Positions 26,753 through 36,393 of a stretch of 64,000 bases of DNA are shown piece by piece. This DNA is from Oceanobacillus rekensis (GTDB lineage: Bacteria; Bacillota; Bacilli; Bacillales; Amphibacillaceae): NCBI RefSeq assembly GCF_002153375.1, contig NZ_MTBQ01000009.1:71784-135783 (forward strand), in the 5' to 3' direction. The notes beneath the pieces are model-generated. The model had not been told where the DNA came from, made no database searches, and saw only the letters and a list, made by a program, of their open reading frames with translations. Position 1 is the first letter of the stretch. Every line of letters starts with the position of its first letter. The position numbers were made by a program, and so were the translations under genes.

Positions 26753-28285
26753 TTAATTACGAATCATATAATCAAACGCACCTAAAGCAGCAGTTGCACC
26801 TGATCCCATTGAAATAATGATTTGTTTATAAACACTATCTGTACAATCACCTGCTGCAAATATACCAGGCACATTCGTAGCACCTGTTTTGTCTGCAACA
26901 ATCTGACCATATTTATTAAGCTCTATCCCACTATTTTGAAGGAATGCTGTGCTAGGTACAAGTCCAATTTGAACGAATACACCTTCCAGTTCAATATGGT
27001 GTTCTTCCTCTGTTTCACGATCTACATAAGATATTCCATTTACAGTATCATTACCAGTAATTTCTTTTGTAGCAGCATTCTTAATCACTGTTACATTTGG
27101 TAAGCTGTTAAGTCTATCCTGTAATACAGAGTCCGCTTTTAGTTCTGGGAGAAATTCTAATACAGTAACATGTTTTACAACACCTGCAAGATCAATTGCA
27201 GCTTCAATACCAGAGTTTCCACCGCCAATAACAGCTACATCTTTTCCTTCAAACAACGGACCATCACAGTGCGGGCAGTAAGCAACGCCTTTTGTTTCAA
27301 ATTCTTTTTCACCAGGTACGCCTATATTACGCCACTTAGCTCCAGTTGAGAGAATAGCTGTTTTACTCTTAAGTACGGCTCCATTCTCTAATTCAACTTC
27401 AATGAAGTCATCTTTCTTCTCCACGTTTTTAACGGTTTGAAGGTTCATAACCTCAACGTCATAGTCTTTCACATGTTCTTCAAGTGATGCTGCAAGCTTC
27501 GTACCATCTGTTTCTTTGACGCTGATAAAGTTCTCAATCGTTGCTGTATCCAGAATTTGTCCACCGAAACGTTCGGCTACAATTCCAGTGCGGATCCCTT
27601 TACGTGCAGCATAGATTGCAGCACTGGCACCAGCTGGACCGCCGCCTACAACAAGAACATCGAATGGTTCTTTATCTTCAAATTCAGAAGCATCCACTTC
27701 GCTGCCTAACTTAGCAAGAATTTCTTCTAGTTCCATACGACCACCGCCGAACTCTTCTCCATTTAAGAAAACAGTAGGCACACCCATGATATTTTTCGCA
27801 TCTACTTCATCTTTGAATGTACCACCCTCGATCATCGTATGGGATATATTCGGGTTTAACACACTCAAAATGTTCAATGCTTGTACAACAACAGGACAGT
27901 TGTGGCAGCTTAGACTAACATATGTTTCAAAATGATATTCGCCTTCCACATTTTTAATCCGGTCGATTACACTTTCATCCTCTTTTGGTGCACGGCCACT
28001 TACTTGAAGCAATGCCAGCACGAGAGAAGTAAATTCATGACCTAATGGAACGCCTGCGAACGTAATACCAGTGTCTTCCCCAATGCGATTCACACTAAAA
28101 CTTGGTGTTCTTTCGAGCTCTGTATGCTCTACTTTAATTTTAGAAGAGATGGTTGCTAATTCGTCAACGAGTTCTAGCATCTCTTTAGACACTTTATCGG
28201 AACCGGTGCTAACTTTTAGTATTATATAGTCTTCCAAAAGTTCGAGATATTGCTCTAATTGTTGTTTTATCTCTTTATCCAACAT
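26753..28285 (-). CDS. ahpF: Alkyl hydroperoxide reductase subunit F
   Basis: The protein has 510 residues. The N-terminal thioredoxin-like double domain carries SCHNCP (about 126-131). Then come the FAD site VVGGGPAGASAA (about 214-225), the redox pair YCPHCDGP (about 336-343) and the NAD(P) site IGGGNSGIEAA (about 355-365). It transfers electrons from NADH through FAD and its disulfides to AhpC for peroxide reduction. It starts 13 bases after ahpC, with AGGAGAG as ribosome site, so the two form one operon. Confidence 0.96.
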   Translation of the reverse strand: MLDKEIKQQLEQYLELLEDYIILKVSTGSDKVSKEMLELVDELATISSKIKVEHTELERTPSFSVNRIGEDTGITFAGVPLGHEFTSLVLALLQVSGRAPKEDESVIDRIKNVEGEYHFETYVSLSCHNCPVVVQALNILSVLNPNISHTMIEGGTFKDEVDAKNIMGVPTVFLNGEEFGGGRMELEEILAKLGSEVDASEFEDKEPFDVLVVGGGPAGASAAIYAARKGIRTGIVAERFGGQILDTATIENFISVKETDGTKLAASLEEHVKDYDVEVMNLQTVKNVEKKDDFIEVELENGAVLKSKTAILSTGAKWRNIGVPGEKEFETKGVAYCPHCDGPLFEGKDVAVIGGGNSGIEAAIDLAGVVKHVTVLEFLPELKADSVLQDRLNSLPNVTVIKNAATKEITGNDTVNGISYVDRETEEEHHIELEGVFVQIGLVPSTAFLQNSGIELNKYGQIVADKTGATNVPGIFAAGDCTDSVYKQIIISMGSGATAALGAFDYMIRN

Positions 28286-28298
28286 GATTTATCTCTCC

Positions 28299-28862
28299 TT
28301 AGATTTTACCTACTAAATCAAGACTAGGCTTAAGTGTTTCTTCTCCTTCTTTCCATTTAGCTGGGCAGACTTCGCCAGGGTTATTGCGTACATATTGTGC
28401 AGCTTTAATCTTGTCGATTAGTGTTGTTGCGTCACGACCAATTCCTTCAGCGTTGATTTCCACCGCTTGAATAACACCGTCTGGATCGATAATGAAAGTA
28501 CCGCGATCAGCGCGTCCTTCTTCTTCAACTAATACATCAAACATACGAGAAATTTTATGTGAAGGGTCACCAATCATTGTATAAGTGATTTTACCAATTG
28601 CTTCTGAGTGATCATGCCAAGCTTTATGGGTGAAATGAGTATCTGTTGAAACTGAGAATACTTCTACACCAAGGTCTTGTAATTGTGGATATTCATTTTG
28701 AAGGTCTTCAAGTTCAGTTGGGCATACGAATGTAAAGTCTGCAGGATAGAAGCAAACAATACTCCATTGTCCTTTTAAATCTTCCTCTGAAACCTCAATA
28801 AAATCTCCATTTCTGAATGCATTTGCTGTAAATTGTTCTACTTGTTTTCCAATTAATGGCAT
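28299..28862 (-). CDS. ahpC: Alkyl hydroperoxide reductase subunit C (peroxiredoxin)
   Basis: The protein has 187 residues, standard 2-Cys AhpC length. The peroxidatic Cys lies in [10 protein letters not shown] (about 47) and the resolving Cys in PGEVCPAKW (about 166). It reduces H2O2, organic peroxides and peroxynitrite, and is recycled by AhpF encoded next. TAGGAGG precedes the ATG. A PerR-box-like sequence lies 25-39 bases upstream. Confidence 0.97.
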   Translation of the reverse strand: MPLIGKQVEQFTANAFRNGDFIEVSEEDLKGQWSIVCFYPADFTFVCPTELEDLQNEYPQLQDLGVEVFSVSTDTHFTHKAWHDHSEAIGKITYTMIGDPSHKISRMFDVLVEEEGRADRGTFIIDPDGVIQAVEINAEGIGRDATTLIDKIKAAQYVRNNPGEVCPAKWKEGEETLKPSLDLVGKI

Positions 28863-28886
28863 TTTAAATATCCTCCTATAACTTGT

Positions 28887-28901
28887 TTATAATAATTTTA
28901 A
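28887..28901 (-). promoter_or_regulatory. PerR-box candidate for ahpCF
   Basis: TTATAATAATTTTAA differs by one base from the Bacillus PerR consensus TTATAATnATTATAA. It lies between a TTGACT/TATAAT-like promoter (read on the minus strand) and ahpC, the expected repression position. Confidence 0.75.
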
Positions 28902-29318
28902 TTCAGTATTCATTATTATATAGAATTCATAAATAGTCAATTTTTTTGTCTGTTTTTGTAAAATGTTGTATTTTGAAATGATTTATCAAGAGGTTAAAGG
29001 GAGTGATGCAGTTCTCACTTGGAACTGATACGATCATTTTCGATTTGGTAGTGACTATGCTATTATTTTTAAAATGTGCATGGCAGCTTCAATATTCTCA
29101 ATTACAAAGTTATAATAAGAATTCCTTTGATTACTTTTGATAATAATCATCAACTCGAGCAAGCCCTTTTGAATTCTGTTTTACTAAGAAATTTCATGCA
29201 CTTTATCGCCAAGTCGTATTCTAACTAAGCTGCATTTCAATAATAAAACCTCTAAAATTGTTACATCTTAGAAATGACCAATTTTATGGGTTTTATTCAT
29301 ATATGAACTTGTAAAGGA
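28902..29318. other. Intergenic, no gene; Fur-box-like site
   Basis: No ORF with a ribosome site. TGATAATAATCATCA at 29138-29152 is one base from a 7-1-7 Fur box, but no iron gene adjoins it, so its meaning is doubtful. Confidence 0.4.
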
Positions 29319-29507
29319 TTAAATGGTATCTTTTCCACCGTGAACAATGTAAGTTTGTCCAGTCACATAAGATGCTTCATCTGATGCTAAGAAAAAAGCG
29401 ACATTTGCAAGTTCTGAAGGTTCTCCACTTCTCCCCATCGGAATTGCTTCAGAGTATACTTTTAACATGTCATCGTCCACATCTTTTAAAATACCAGTAT
29501 TAACCAT
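29319..29507 (-). pseudogene. SDR oxidoreductase, C-terminal remnant
   Basis: Sixty-two residues with IPMGRSGEPSELANVAFFLA, SDEASYVTGQTYIVHGG: the last quarter of a short-chain dehydrogenase. The Rossmann glycine motif and the YxxxK site are missing, and upstream DNA belongs to a different gene remnant. Confidence 0.8.
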
Positions 29508-29528
29508 ACCTGGGGAAAGGAAGCGTTA

Positions 29529-29655
29529 GGACAGGGTCCTATCATTCTCTGTTTAGATCAATCAGGCAGTATGAAAAATTTGGATACACCGTCCAAAGGA
29601 TTTGCTCTTCCCCTAATGAGTATCACTAAAAAAGCAGAAACGTGATTTTGCGTTA
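29529..29655 (+). pseudogene. VWA-domain protein remnant with MIDAS motif
   Basis: The plus strand reads GPIILCLDQSGSMKNLD followed by SKGFALPLMSITKK, then after a one-base shift KRDFAL. The DQSGS is the metal-ion-dependent adhesion motif of von Willebrand A domains of the CoxE/ViaA kind. Only about 40 residues remain. Confidence 0.6.
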
Positions 29656-29699
29656 GAGGAACCGTATTTTGGGGCCATAATGAACGAGATTCTATTCCT

Positions 29700-30647
29700 T
29701 TATTGTTGAATATTTAACACACGATCTTGCTCTCGGCCATAGCCGTCTATTTCTAAGCGATCCTTGTAAACCTGGACAATGGAGTAAGAGTTAGTGTTTT
29801 CCGTCTCCACCATTCCTTGCAAAGTTACGTAATGAATTCCTTTTTTCATAGCATAATTTCCAGCGTGATTATGGCCATTAAAATAGGCAACAACATTTCC
29901 TGCTGCTTCTAACTCTTTTACCACTTCTTCATCATTCCAAACGTTATGATTATTTTCAGGGTATACGGGTTTATGTCCAAATACCACTACTTTTTCATTT
30001 GCTTTTTCAGCCTTATTAAGTACCTCCCGCAACCATAATAATTGCTCATTGCTAACACCGCCGTTCCAAGTTTGTCCGTTAATTGCACCATCTTCTACTA
30101 AGTGATCATACATAGCCTCAGCTTGCTGGTATTTTTCAGATCCCTCTGGGTTTGCATAAAGGCTTAAATCGTTGGTATCAAGTACGACAAAACGCCAATT
30201 TTTGTGTTTAAAATCGTAATACTGGTTCGGCATATCAAGGATATTTACTATTTCATCCGTTGTCATAGGAAAGTCGTGGTTACCAAGGACATGATATTTT
30301 GGACCCTCAATCATATTGTAAATGGGAAGCATGGTTGAAAAACTGGATGCATCTCGATCGATAAGGTCCCCGGTTTGTACAGTAAAATCGATATCCCGCT
30401 CATTGAACGTTTGGGCTGCTTCAATTAGCTTGTCCACCGAATTCCGGTAATAGCGTGTGCCATTCACCTCACAATCACAATATTGTGCATCTGGAACAAG
30501 TCCAAATTCAATTTTGGGCTTTTCTGCACTGTTAGCTAGGACATCCCCAGACGGTATAAGGGTAACTAGCACAGTTACAAGTAAAACAACGGCACTGACC
30601 CCTTTTAGTTTACGTAAAAGATGTTGGTTCCTTTCAAAATTAAACAC
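29700..30647 (-). CDS. Exported calcineurin-like phosphoesterase, ADP-ribose/CDP-alcohol diphosphatase type
   Basis: The protein has 315 residues. An N-terminal signal (about 12-37, VSAVVLLVTVLVTLIPSGDV) is followed by metallophosphoesterase motifs in order: PDAQYCD, TGDLID, LGNHDF, FGHKPVYPE and NGHNHAGN. The RYYRNSVDKLIEA segment after DAQYCD is typical of Mn-dependent ADP-ribose/CDP-alcohol diphosphatases. It probably hydrolyses nucleotide diphosphate links outside the membrane; phosphate scavenging is inferred. The GTG at 30647 follows AAGGGGAAGG; upstream in-frame codons to 30722 lack such a site. Confidence 0.82.
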   Translation of the reverse strand: MFNFERNQHLLRKLKGVSAVVLLVTVLVTLIPSGDVLANSAEKPKIEFGLVPDAQYCDCEVNGTRYYRNSVDKLIEAAQTFNERDIDFTVQTGDLIDRDASSFSTMLPIYNMIEGPKYHVLGNHDFPMTTDEIVNILDMPNQYYDFKHKNWRFVVLDTNDLSLYANPEGSEKYQQAEAMYDHLVEDGAINGQTWNGGVSNEQLLWLREVLNKAEKANEKVVVFGHKPVYPENNHNVWNDEEVVKELEAAGNVVAYFNGHNHAGNYAMKKGIHYVTLQGMVETENTNSYSIVQVYKDRLEIDGYGREQDRVLNIQQ

Positions 30648-30722
30648 TATACCTTCCCCTTTCACTTGTCCGTGACAAGATGTAATTGTTAAACCAATTT
30701 CAGTATAACTAAGGGAATACAA

Positions 30723-31263
30723 AAAGTGATATGATTTACCGAATATTTACAAAAATTTAAGAAAATTAATGAATGATTATAATGGTAAATATGCTTATAC
30801 AGGCTAAACTCGTCGTTAGCTATGGTGGATTTGAAAAAGTCATGATGTTTGTAAAAAAGATACGATATTTAATAAAGTAGCGAATCTTTACTCAATTGGA
30901 TATAACTATTTAAACAATTTATAAAGAAACTATCAAGAAAATTGAAATAATCTTAGACTCATCAATGTCCTAAAAAACACTGATGAAGAAAATGAGTTAA
31001 TTTTACAGGAGATCATCGATTTTCTACACAGAAATAGGGGCAGTTCCCGACCACGTTAAAGCGATAGCGAAGTGGGACTTACCCGATTCATTTTACTTTT
31101 ATTTATAAGGGCTTTATACTATTATTGTGAGAAAATTGAATATTACATAGTGTGGATTTTATTAAAATAATTAAATTATTCCCATTTACCGACATTTTAG
31201 AAAAGCCTTACATGTTATGGTTGGAATAAAATAATGAGTAATTAAATCAAGGAGGATTTCAAA
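30723..31263. other. Intergenic, no gene seen
   Basis: No ORF with a start and ribosome site. A short GC-richer patch at about 31040-31085 (CAGTTCCCGACCACG and AAGTGGGACTTACCC) may be a decayed copy of the GGGACAGG-type palindrome. Confidence 0.4.
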
Positions 31264-31677
31264 ATGACGAAAGATCGTTATCAACAAGGGATAGACAAAA
31301 TACAAGAACTTACATCATCAGGTGATGAAAATCCAACTGGCTTTATGGACATTGGTGAAGCATTTAAAGATATTGCACCTGATCTAAGCAAATATGTTGT
31401 TGAATTTGCTTTTGGAGACATTTATTCACGACCAGGATTGGATAACAAGCAAAAAGTGCTTACAACCATTACAGCCCTTGTTGCTCAAGGAAAACCACAG
31501 ATCGAGATGCATATCAAAACTGGGCTTAGCGTTGGTTTAAAACCAGAAGAGATTGTAGGTTGCATCATACACCTCATCCCGTATACTGGATTCCCAAGTG
31601 TTTTGAATGCTTTAAAAGTTGCACAAAAAGTGTTTGAAGAACAAGGTGTAAAAGTAAATACATCTGATGTTGAATAG
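31264..31677 (+). CDS. Carboxymuconolactone decarboxylase (CMD) family protein
   Basis: The protein has 137 residues. The CMD core is clear: KQKVLTTITALVAQGKPQIEM, HIKTGLSVGLKPEEIVG and IIHLIPYTGFPSVLNALK. It lacks the CxxC of AhpD-type members, so it is closer to the lactone-decarboxylase or unknown branch. AAGGAGG precedes the ATG, and a terminator follows at 31732. Function within the cell is not established. Confidence 0.88.
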   Translation: MTKDRYQQGIDKIQELTSSGDENPTGFMDIGEAFKDIAPDLSKYVVEFAFGDIYSRPGLDNKQKVLTTITALVAQGKPQIEMHIKTGLSVGLKPEEIVGCIIHLIPYTGFPSVLNALKVAQKVFEEQGVKVNTSDVE

Positions 31678-31731
31678 GAACGGAAGTAAACCTGAGGCAA
31701 ACAATTAACTTGGTTGAAATGTTCGATAATA

Positions 31732-31773
31732 AAATGGTTCTAATCAGCAGTTTTGTGATGATTGGAGCCATTT
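31732..31773 (+). terminator. Terminator after the CMD gene
   Basis: AAATGGTTCTAATCA pairs with TGATGATTGGAGCCATTT with G-U pairs. Confidence 0.65.
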
Positions 31774-31844
31774 ATATTGAAACTGATTTTTAGGATGATG
31801 TTTATGTAAGGATGTAGAAATAAAAAAACGACGAGGAGGATTCA

Positions 31845-32330
31845 ATGATGATAAGTGATTCAGATTTGAAGCACCTGCAACGTTGTGTTGAATTAGCAAA
31901 AAATGCGCTAGAAAAAGGTGATGAGCCGTTTGGTTCAGTACTTGTCTCAGCCGATGGAGAAGTGCTTATAGAAGACCATAACCACGTTGCGGGTGGTGAC
32001 CATACCCAACATCCGGAATTTGCTATAGCGCGATGGGCAGCCAATAACATGACATTAGAAGATAGAAGCAAGGCAACGGTATATACGTCAGGCGAACATT
32101 GCCCGATGTGTGCAGCGGCCCACGGTTGGGTCGGTTTAGGTCGGATCGTTTATGCAAGTTCGTCTGAACAGTTGTCTCAATGGTTAGGTGAAATGGGAGG
32201 TCCACCATCGCGCGTTCGGAATCTGCCCATTCAAGATGTTATTCGTGATACGACAGTAGATGGTCCTGTTCCTGAATTAGCGGAGCAAGTTCGCAGGCTC
32301 CATCGTCAGTTTTACTCAATGAAGCGTTAA
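31845..32330 (+). CDS. Nucleoside/nucleobase deaminase (CDA fold)
   Basis: The protein has 161 residues. The zinc site is HPEFAIARWAA (His and proton-shuttle Glu, about 66-76) with the GEHCPMCAAA cysteines near 91-94. It is related to TadA/guanine deaminase-like enzymes, with HPEF in place of the commoner HAE. It hydrolytically deaminates a base or nucleoside; substrate unknown. ACGAGGAGG precedes the ATG. A terminator follows at 32401. Confidence 0.88.
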   Translation: MMISDSDLKHLQRCVELAKNALEKGDEPFGSVLVSADGEVLIEDHNHVAGGDHTQHPEFAIARWAANNMTLEDRSKATVYTSGEHCPMCAAAHGWVGLGRIVYASSSEQLSQWLGEMGGPPSRVRNLPIQDVIRDTTVDGPVPELAEQVRRLHRQFYSMKR

Positions 32331-32400
32331 ACATATCACGCTCTCGATGTATTAAAACTATTATAAGCGTATTCCCCTACTGCGCTAAGTGATTAGGAGT

Positions 32401-32436
32401 GAGCATGGAGAATAATAGTTCTCGTGCTCATTTTTT
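32401..32436 (+). terminator. Terminator after the deaminase
   Basis: GAGCATGGAGAA pairs with TTCTCGTGCTC and is followed by ATTTTTT. Confidence 0.75.
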
Positions 32437-32762
32437 GCCTCTTTAATCCCCACGGTGAACTTTTCCATAAGTAAATGAGGTTATAAGTAATGTAGACTAG
32501 ACTGTTCATAAATGTACCATTCATTATGAAATGAGTATCCACTTCCTCCCAATCATCGTAAGTTACCTTCGTTCCCGCTATCAAGGTATCTTTATTGATC
32601 CATCTATTTCAGTTACATGTATTGCAATTCTATTTTCTATTATTAACAGGAATTTCACATTTTCCTTATTATGTAATGGTAATCAATCGAGATAATACGT
32701 TAAGATAGTAGTATAGGAGTTTTAGAAAGTTATATATAATAGAGGGGAAGTTAAGAAAGAAA
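32437..32762. other. Intergenic before the multicopper oxidase
   Basis: A 63-codon minus-strand frame (32393-32584) looks partly protein-like but has no ribosome site or known motif. No regulatory motif for the oxidase is recognised. Confidence 0.35.
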
Positions 32763-34229
32763 TTGAAATTACATCATAGAATAATACTTATTATATTACT
32801 ATTTATTGGATTGGCCGGATGTTCTAGTAGTGCCGAAATAGTAACGAATGTTGGTGAGTTGCAGTTTGAACAAGCCTTAAAAATACCAGAACTTATAGAA
32901 CCGACGATTGAATCCGATGGTACGAAACATTTTGACTTAACCATGGAGCCGGGTACGACAGAGTTTTTACCTGGAAAAATAACAGATACATGGGGAATCA
33001 ATGGTTCTTATCTTGGCCCAACCATTAGGGTCGCGCGGGGTGATAATGTTTCCATTGATGTTGAGAATAAGTTGGGAGAGACATCAACCCTACATTGGCA
33101 TGGAATGAAGTTGCCTGCCGTTATGGATGGTGGTCCACATCAGATGATTGAAGCGGGGGAGACATGGTCACCTCATTGGACTATTGATCAGCCGGCTGCG
33201 ACTACTTGGTACCATCCACACCTACATGGTAAAACGGGTCAGCATGTGTATCGGGGACTTGCAGGGATGTTCATTATCGATGATGAGGATTCCAAGAAAT
33301 TACCTTCTAATTACGGTGTAGATGATATCCCACTCATCGTGCAAGATAAATTGTTTACGAGTGATAGACAGCTTTCCGATAATAACGATTCATCCTATGG
33401 AACACTTGGTGATGAAATACTAGTAAATGGAACACATGACCCATTCCTTGAAGTGACAGCTAGTCAGGTTCGTTTCCGCCTGCTTAATGGTTCCAATGCT
33501 AGAGCCTATAATTTCGGCTTTACGGATGGGCGGTCTTTCGAGCTCGTAGCAAATGATGCTGGCCTTCTGAATGAGCCAGTAACATTAGATAGTTTCATGT
33601 TAAGTCCAGGGGAACGTGCAGAGATTGTCGTTCAATTTGAGCCGGGAGACGAAACGATCCTTCGTAGTTATAGCGGTAGTGCTGGGATTGAAAGTGGGGA
33701 ATTTGATTTATTGAAAATTGTTGCTGCTTCTGAATTAACAGAATCATCCCCAATAAGTAGTGAACTCTCTACTGTACCACCTATTGAAGTACCAAAGGAT
33801 GCGAAGGTCCGTCAATTCAATCTAACCATGGAGAATGATATAAACGGCAAAAAAATGGATATGAACCGAATTGATGAGGTAGTTCCAGCAGGTACGACAG
33901 AAATATGGGAAATTCACAATTTTGGACCTGAGCATAATTTTCATATACACGATGCCGCATTTCGAGTATTGGATGTAGATGGTAATGAACCAAAAGAGTA
34001 TGAAAGGGGAAGGAAAGATACCGTGTTCGTCCCCCGCGGCGCAAGTGTAAGAATCGTAGTAGAATTCGGAGACCATTCCGATACGGAGTACCCGCTTATG
34101 TACCACTGCCATCTATTAAAGCACGAAGATGAGGGAATGATGGGTCAATTCTTACTTGTCGAACCTGGAACCGAATCAGAGGTACCAATGGAACTGCCGA
34201 AAGATGATAACGAAAGTCATGATCATTAA
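32763..34229 (+). CDS. Multicopper oxidase, lipoprotein
   Basis: The protein has 488 residues. A lipobox (LFIGLAGC, Cys about 20) anchors it outside the membrane. All four copper-ligand motifs are present: LHWHGMKLP, TWYHPHLHG, HNFHIHDAAF and MYHCHLLKHEDEGMMGQ. This matches three-domain CueO/FtsP-like oxidases that oxidise Cu(I), Mn(II) or phenols with O2. It begins with TTG after GAGGGGAAG. The His-rich end (ESHDH) is notable. Monocistronic; a copper-tolerance role is inferred. Confidence 0.93.
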   Translation: MKLHHRIILIILLFIGLAGCSSSAEIVTNVGELQFEQALKIPELIEPTIESDGTKHFDLTMEPGTTEFLPGKITDTWGINGSYLGPTIRVARGDNVSIDVENKLGETSTLHWHGMKLPAVMDGGPHQMIEAGETWSPHWTIDQPAATTWYHPHLHGKTGQHVYRGLAGMFIIDDEDSKKLPSNYGVDDIPLIVQDKLFTSDRQLSDNNDSSYGTLGDEILVNGTHDPFLEVTASQVRFRLLNGSNARAYNFGFTDGRSFELVANDAGLLNEPVTLDSFMLSPGERAEIVVQFEPGDETILRSYSGSAGIESGEFDLLKIVAASELTESSPISSELSTVPPIEVPKDAKVRQFNLTMENDINGKKMDMNRIDEVVPAGTTEIWEIHNFGPEHNFHIHDAAFRVLDVDGNEPKEYERGRKDTVFVPRGASVRIVVEFGDHSDTEYPLMYHCHLLKHEDEGMMGQFLLVEPGTESEVPMELPKDDNESHDH

Positions 34230-34230
34230 A

Positions 34231-34260
34231 CGTGGACCGTGGGGACAGGTTCCTTGTCCC
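34231..34260. repeat. GGGACAGG-type palindrome
   Basis: CGTGGGGACAGGTTCCTTGTCCC. It closely matches the unit at 21680. Confidence 0.75.
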
Positions 34261-34295
34261 GGACCAATTGATCAATCCCACCACATTTAAGATGT

Positions 34296-34322
34296 AGCGA
34301 ACAGTGCCTGGCACTGTTCGCT
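34296..34322. repeat. Perfect palindrome, terminator-like
   Basis: AGCGAACAGTGCC, one T, then GGCACTGTTCGCT, followed by ATTTTT. Confidence 0.75.
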
Positions 34323-34360
34323 ATTTTTGGTCAAAATATTGGGAGAGGTGGCGCTGCTTG

Positions 34361-34422
34361 TGTAATCAGGTACGTATCCCATCGCTTTAATACTGTAAAG
34401 CGGTGGGGGACAGGCACCAATC
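34361..34422. repeat. Palindromic repeat of the GGGGGACAGGCACC family
   Basis: GTAATCAGGTACGTATCCC, CATCGCTTTAATACTGTAAAG loop, then GGTGGGGGACAGGCACC. It shares the ATCGCTTTAATACTGTAAAG centre with the copy at 38182. Confidence 0.8.
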
Positions 34423-34574
34423 TTTTTAGCATAGCCTACGTAAAAATGAATACTTTGTGAAATATTGAGCAAAGTAGTTGTTGGTGACGTCCCTCCTTGT
34501 TATGATGAAAGAGGATTAAGGATTAAACTTTGTGCTTTAACTTAGGCAGTTTAATAAAATGAAAGGAGGATTGG

Positions 34575-35234
34575 ATGATAGTCATAGGGATTGATTTATC
34601 GGGACCGAGTAACCACAAAGATACGGTACTTGCGATATTCGAAGTTCAAAATGGCAACTTGAGATTTATTAAGAGTATGAGTAATGTGAGTGATAAAGAT
34701 ATTTTAGAAGTAGTTTCCGTACAATCTCAAGGAGATGAAGTCGTCATCGGTATCGACGCCCCTTTGTCTTATGAAGATGGGGGAGGAGATAGGGAATCGG
34801 ATCGGAACCTGCGAAAGTTTATTGTCCAAAACGGAATGAAATCCGGATCGATCATGCCTCCCACATTAAATCGAATGGTATATTTAACATTAAGAGGTAT
34901 CAAACTCAGCAGAGAAATAACAACACAAGCATCCTTACATCCAATTTCAATCGTGGAAGTGCATCCGGGCGCAGTGATTGGTTCAAGATTGTCTTCAGTA
35001 GAAATGAGTCATGTCTTAGCCTATAAACAAGACGTGGAAGTGAGAAAGGTTCTCCTAAATTGGCTGGAGCAACAACAGCTTATTGGAATACCAGAAGCAG
35101 TTGCAGATCAAAGTCATTCAATAGATGCCTGTGCAGCAGCATTAGGTGCCTGGCATTGGCGGGACACTAAATTTACACCGAAATGGATATCTCCTGCTAA
35201 ACCGCCTTTGCATCCTTTTGATTATTGCTGCTAA
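34575..35234 (+). CDS. DUF429 protein (predicted RNase H-like nuclease)
   Basis: The protein has 219 residues. The N-terminal VIGIDLSGPSNHKDTVLAIF and the second VVIGIDAPLSY strand carry the acidic residues of the RNase H-like fold. Conserved EVHPGAVIG and the C-terminal SIDACAAALGAW complete the DUF429 pattern. Nucleic-acid cleavage is predicted for the family, not shown. AAAGGAGGATTGG precedes the ATG. Single gene. Confidence 0.85.
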   Translation: MIVIGIDLSGPSNHKDTVLAIFEVQNGNLRFIKSMSNVSDKDILEVVSVQSQGDEVVIGIDAPLSYEDGGGDRESDRNLRKFIVQNGMKSGSIMPPTLNRMVYLTLRGIKLSREITTQASLHPISIVEVHPGAVIGSRLSSVEMSHVLAYKQDVEVRKVLLNWLEQQQLIGIPEAVADQSHSIDACAAALGAWHWRDTKFTPKWISPAKPPLHPFDYCC

Positions 35235-35523
35235 TGGGAAGAATAGATTAAAAAGTAATAAGGATAGTAAGCGACAGTAGGGAGTATGAATAACTTTTCG
35301 CTGATTGTTCGGAAAAATTTTTAGGCAATTAACCGTAAATAGACGTGCTTACTTTAGTTAAGATTATCTACAAGAGGACAATAGTCGAAGGATGGAGTAG
35401 CTTAAACCGATTAATCGTTTGTTCCTTTTATAAATGTTTTGGGTATCTTCTTTAGGGAATATTGTTAGAGATGGAATGTTCTTTTAAATTTAGATGTTAC
35501 ATATTTAAAAAGGAGGATTAACA

Positions 35524-36261
35524 ATGGGTAAATTACAAGATAAAGTAGCTGTCATAACTGGTGGAGTATCTGGTATTGGTGCAGCAACAGCGCGTTTATT
35601 CGCAGCTGAAGGGGCAAAATTAGTTTTAGCGGATTTTAATGAAGAAAAAGGTGCTTCTTTTAAAGCGGAGTTGGAATCTGAAGGTGCAGAAGCGGTTTTC
35701 GTAAAAGCGGATGTAACGAATGAGGCAGATGTTAAGAATATTTATGATACAGCATTATCAACATTCGGAAAAGTTGATATTCTATTTAACAATGCTGGTA
35801 TCGGATCTGTAAAACCTACGGAAGAATTAACATATGCAGAATGGAGAAAAACCGTAGAAGTTGACTTAGATGGTGTATTTCTAGTTGCACAAGCTGCAAT
35901 CAAAGAATTCTTGAAATCTGGTGGCGGTGTTATTGTTAATACAGCTTCGATGTACGGTTGGGTTGGATCGCCTGGCAGTGCAGCATACAATGCAGCCAAA
36001 GCTGGTGTCATTAACTTATCCCGTTCGCTTGGTTTAGAGTTTGCAGAACGCAATATCCGTGTAAATGCATTATGTCCTGGATTTATCGAAACACCAATCT
36101 TAGGTGAAACAGATCGAAAATTCCTAACAAATGCAACACCAATGAAACGTCTAGGTAAATCGGAAGAAATTGCAAAAGCTGTATTATTTATGGCTAGTGA
36201 TGATTCCTCCTTCATGACTGGAAACAGCATCATCGTTGATGGTGGGTATACAGCACAATAA
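35524..36261 (+). CDS. Short-chain dehydrogenase/reductase
   Basis: The protein has 245 residues with the SDR signatures TGGVSGIGAA (about 12-21, NAD(P) binding), the NNAG motif, the catalytic Ser in NTASMYG, YNAAK and LCPGFIETPI. It resembles glucose-1-dehydrogenase/3-oxoacyl reductase types; the Asp in VLADF after the second strand favours NAD. AAGGAGG precedes the ATG. Its last 300 bases are duplicated at 38242-38595. It is followed by its own terminator and then an XylR-type operator for the next gene. Confidence 0.9.
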   Translation: MGKLQDKVAVITGGVSGIGAATARLFAAEGAKLVLADFNEEKGASFKAELESEGAEAVFVKADVTNEADVKNIYDTALSTFGKVDILFNNAGIGSVKPTEELTYAEWRKTVEVDLDGVFLVAQAAIKEFLKSGGGVIVNTASMYGWVGSPGSAAYNAAKAGVINLSRSLGLEFAERNIRVNALCPGFIETPILGETDRKFLTNATPMKRLGKSEEIAKAVLFMASDDSSFMTGNSIIVDGGYTAQ

Positions 36262-36277
36262 TATATATAATGTGAGG

Positions 36278-36315
36278 GAATCCATTTTGAATTTAGTTCA
36301 GGATGGATGCTTTTT
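36278..36315 (+). terminator. Terminator of the SDR gene
   Basis: AATCCATTTTGAA pairs with TTCAGGATGGAT with G-U pairs, then T5. The duplicated version at 38556-38595 is the intron's landing pad. Confidence 0.8.
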
Positions 36316-36393
36316 AGTTGAAAAAACGGAGTGAATAAATTACACAGCTTTATATGCCATTTTATTGGTCAATTTTAATGTCATTTAAATGTA

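Noticed and set aside
26539..26817. 92-codon plus-strand ORF through the ahpF terminator
   Set aside because: Only the first part is protein-like (YpfJ remnant); the rest is the terminator and the antisense of ahpF.
29138..29152. Fur box
   Set aside because: One mismatch from the 7-1-7 pattern, but no iron-related gene or promoter is near; treated as chance in AT-rich DNA.
31030..31090. Palindromic GGGACAGG-type repeat
   Set aside because: Only partial resemblance and no good stem; noted as a possible decayed copy, not listed as a repeat.
32393..32584. Minus-strand 63-codon ORF downstream of the deaminase
   Set aside because: No ribosome site, no recognised motif, and it overlaps a plus-strand terminator.
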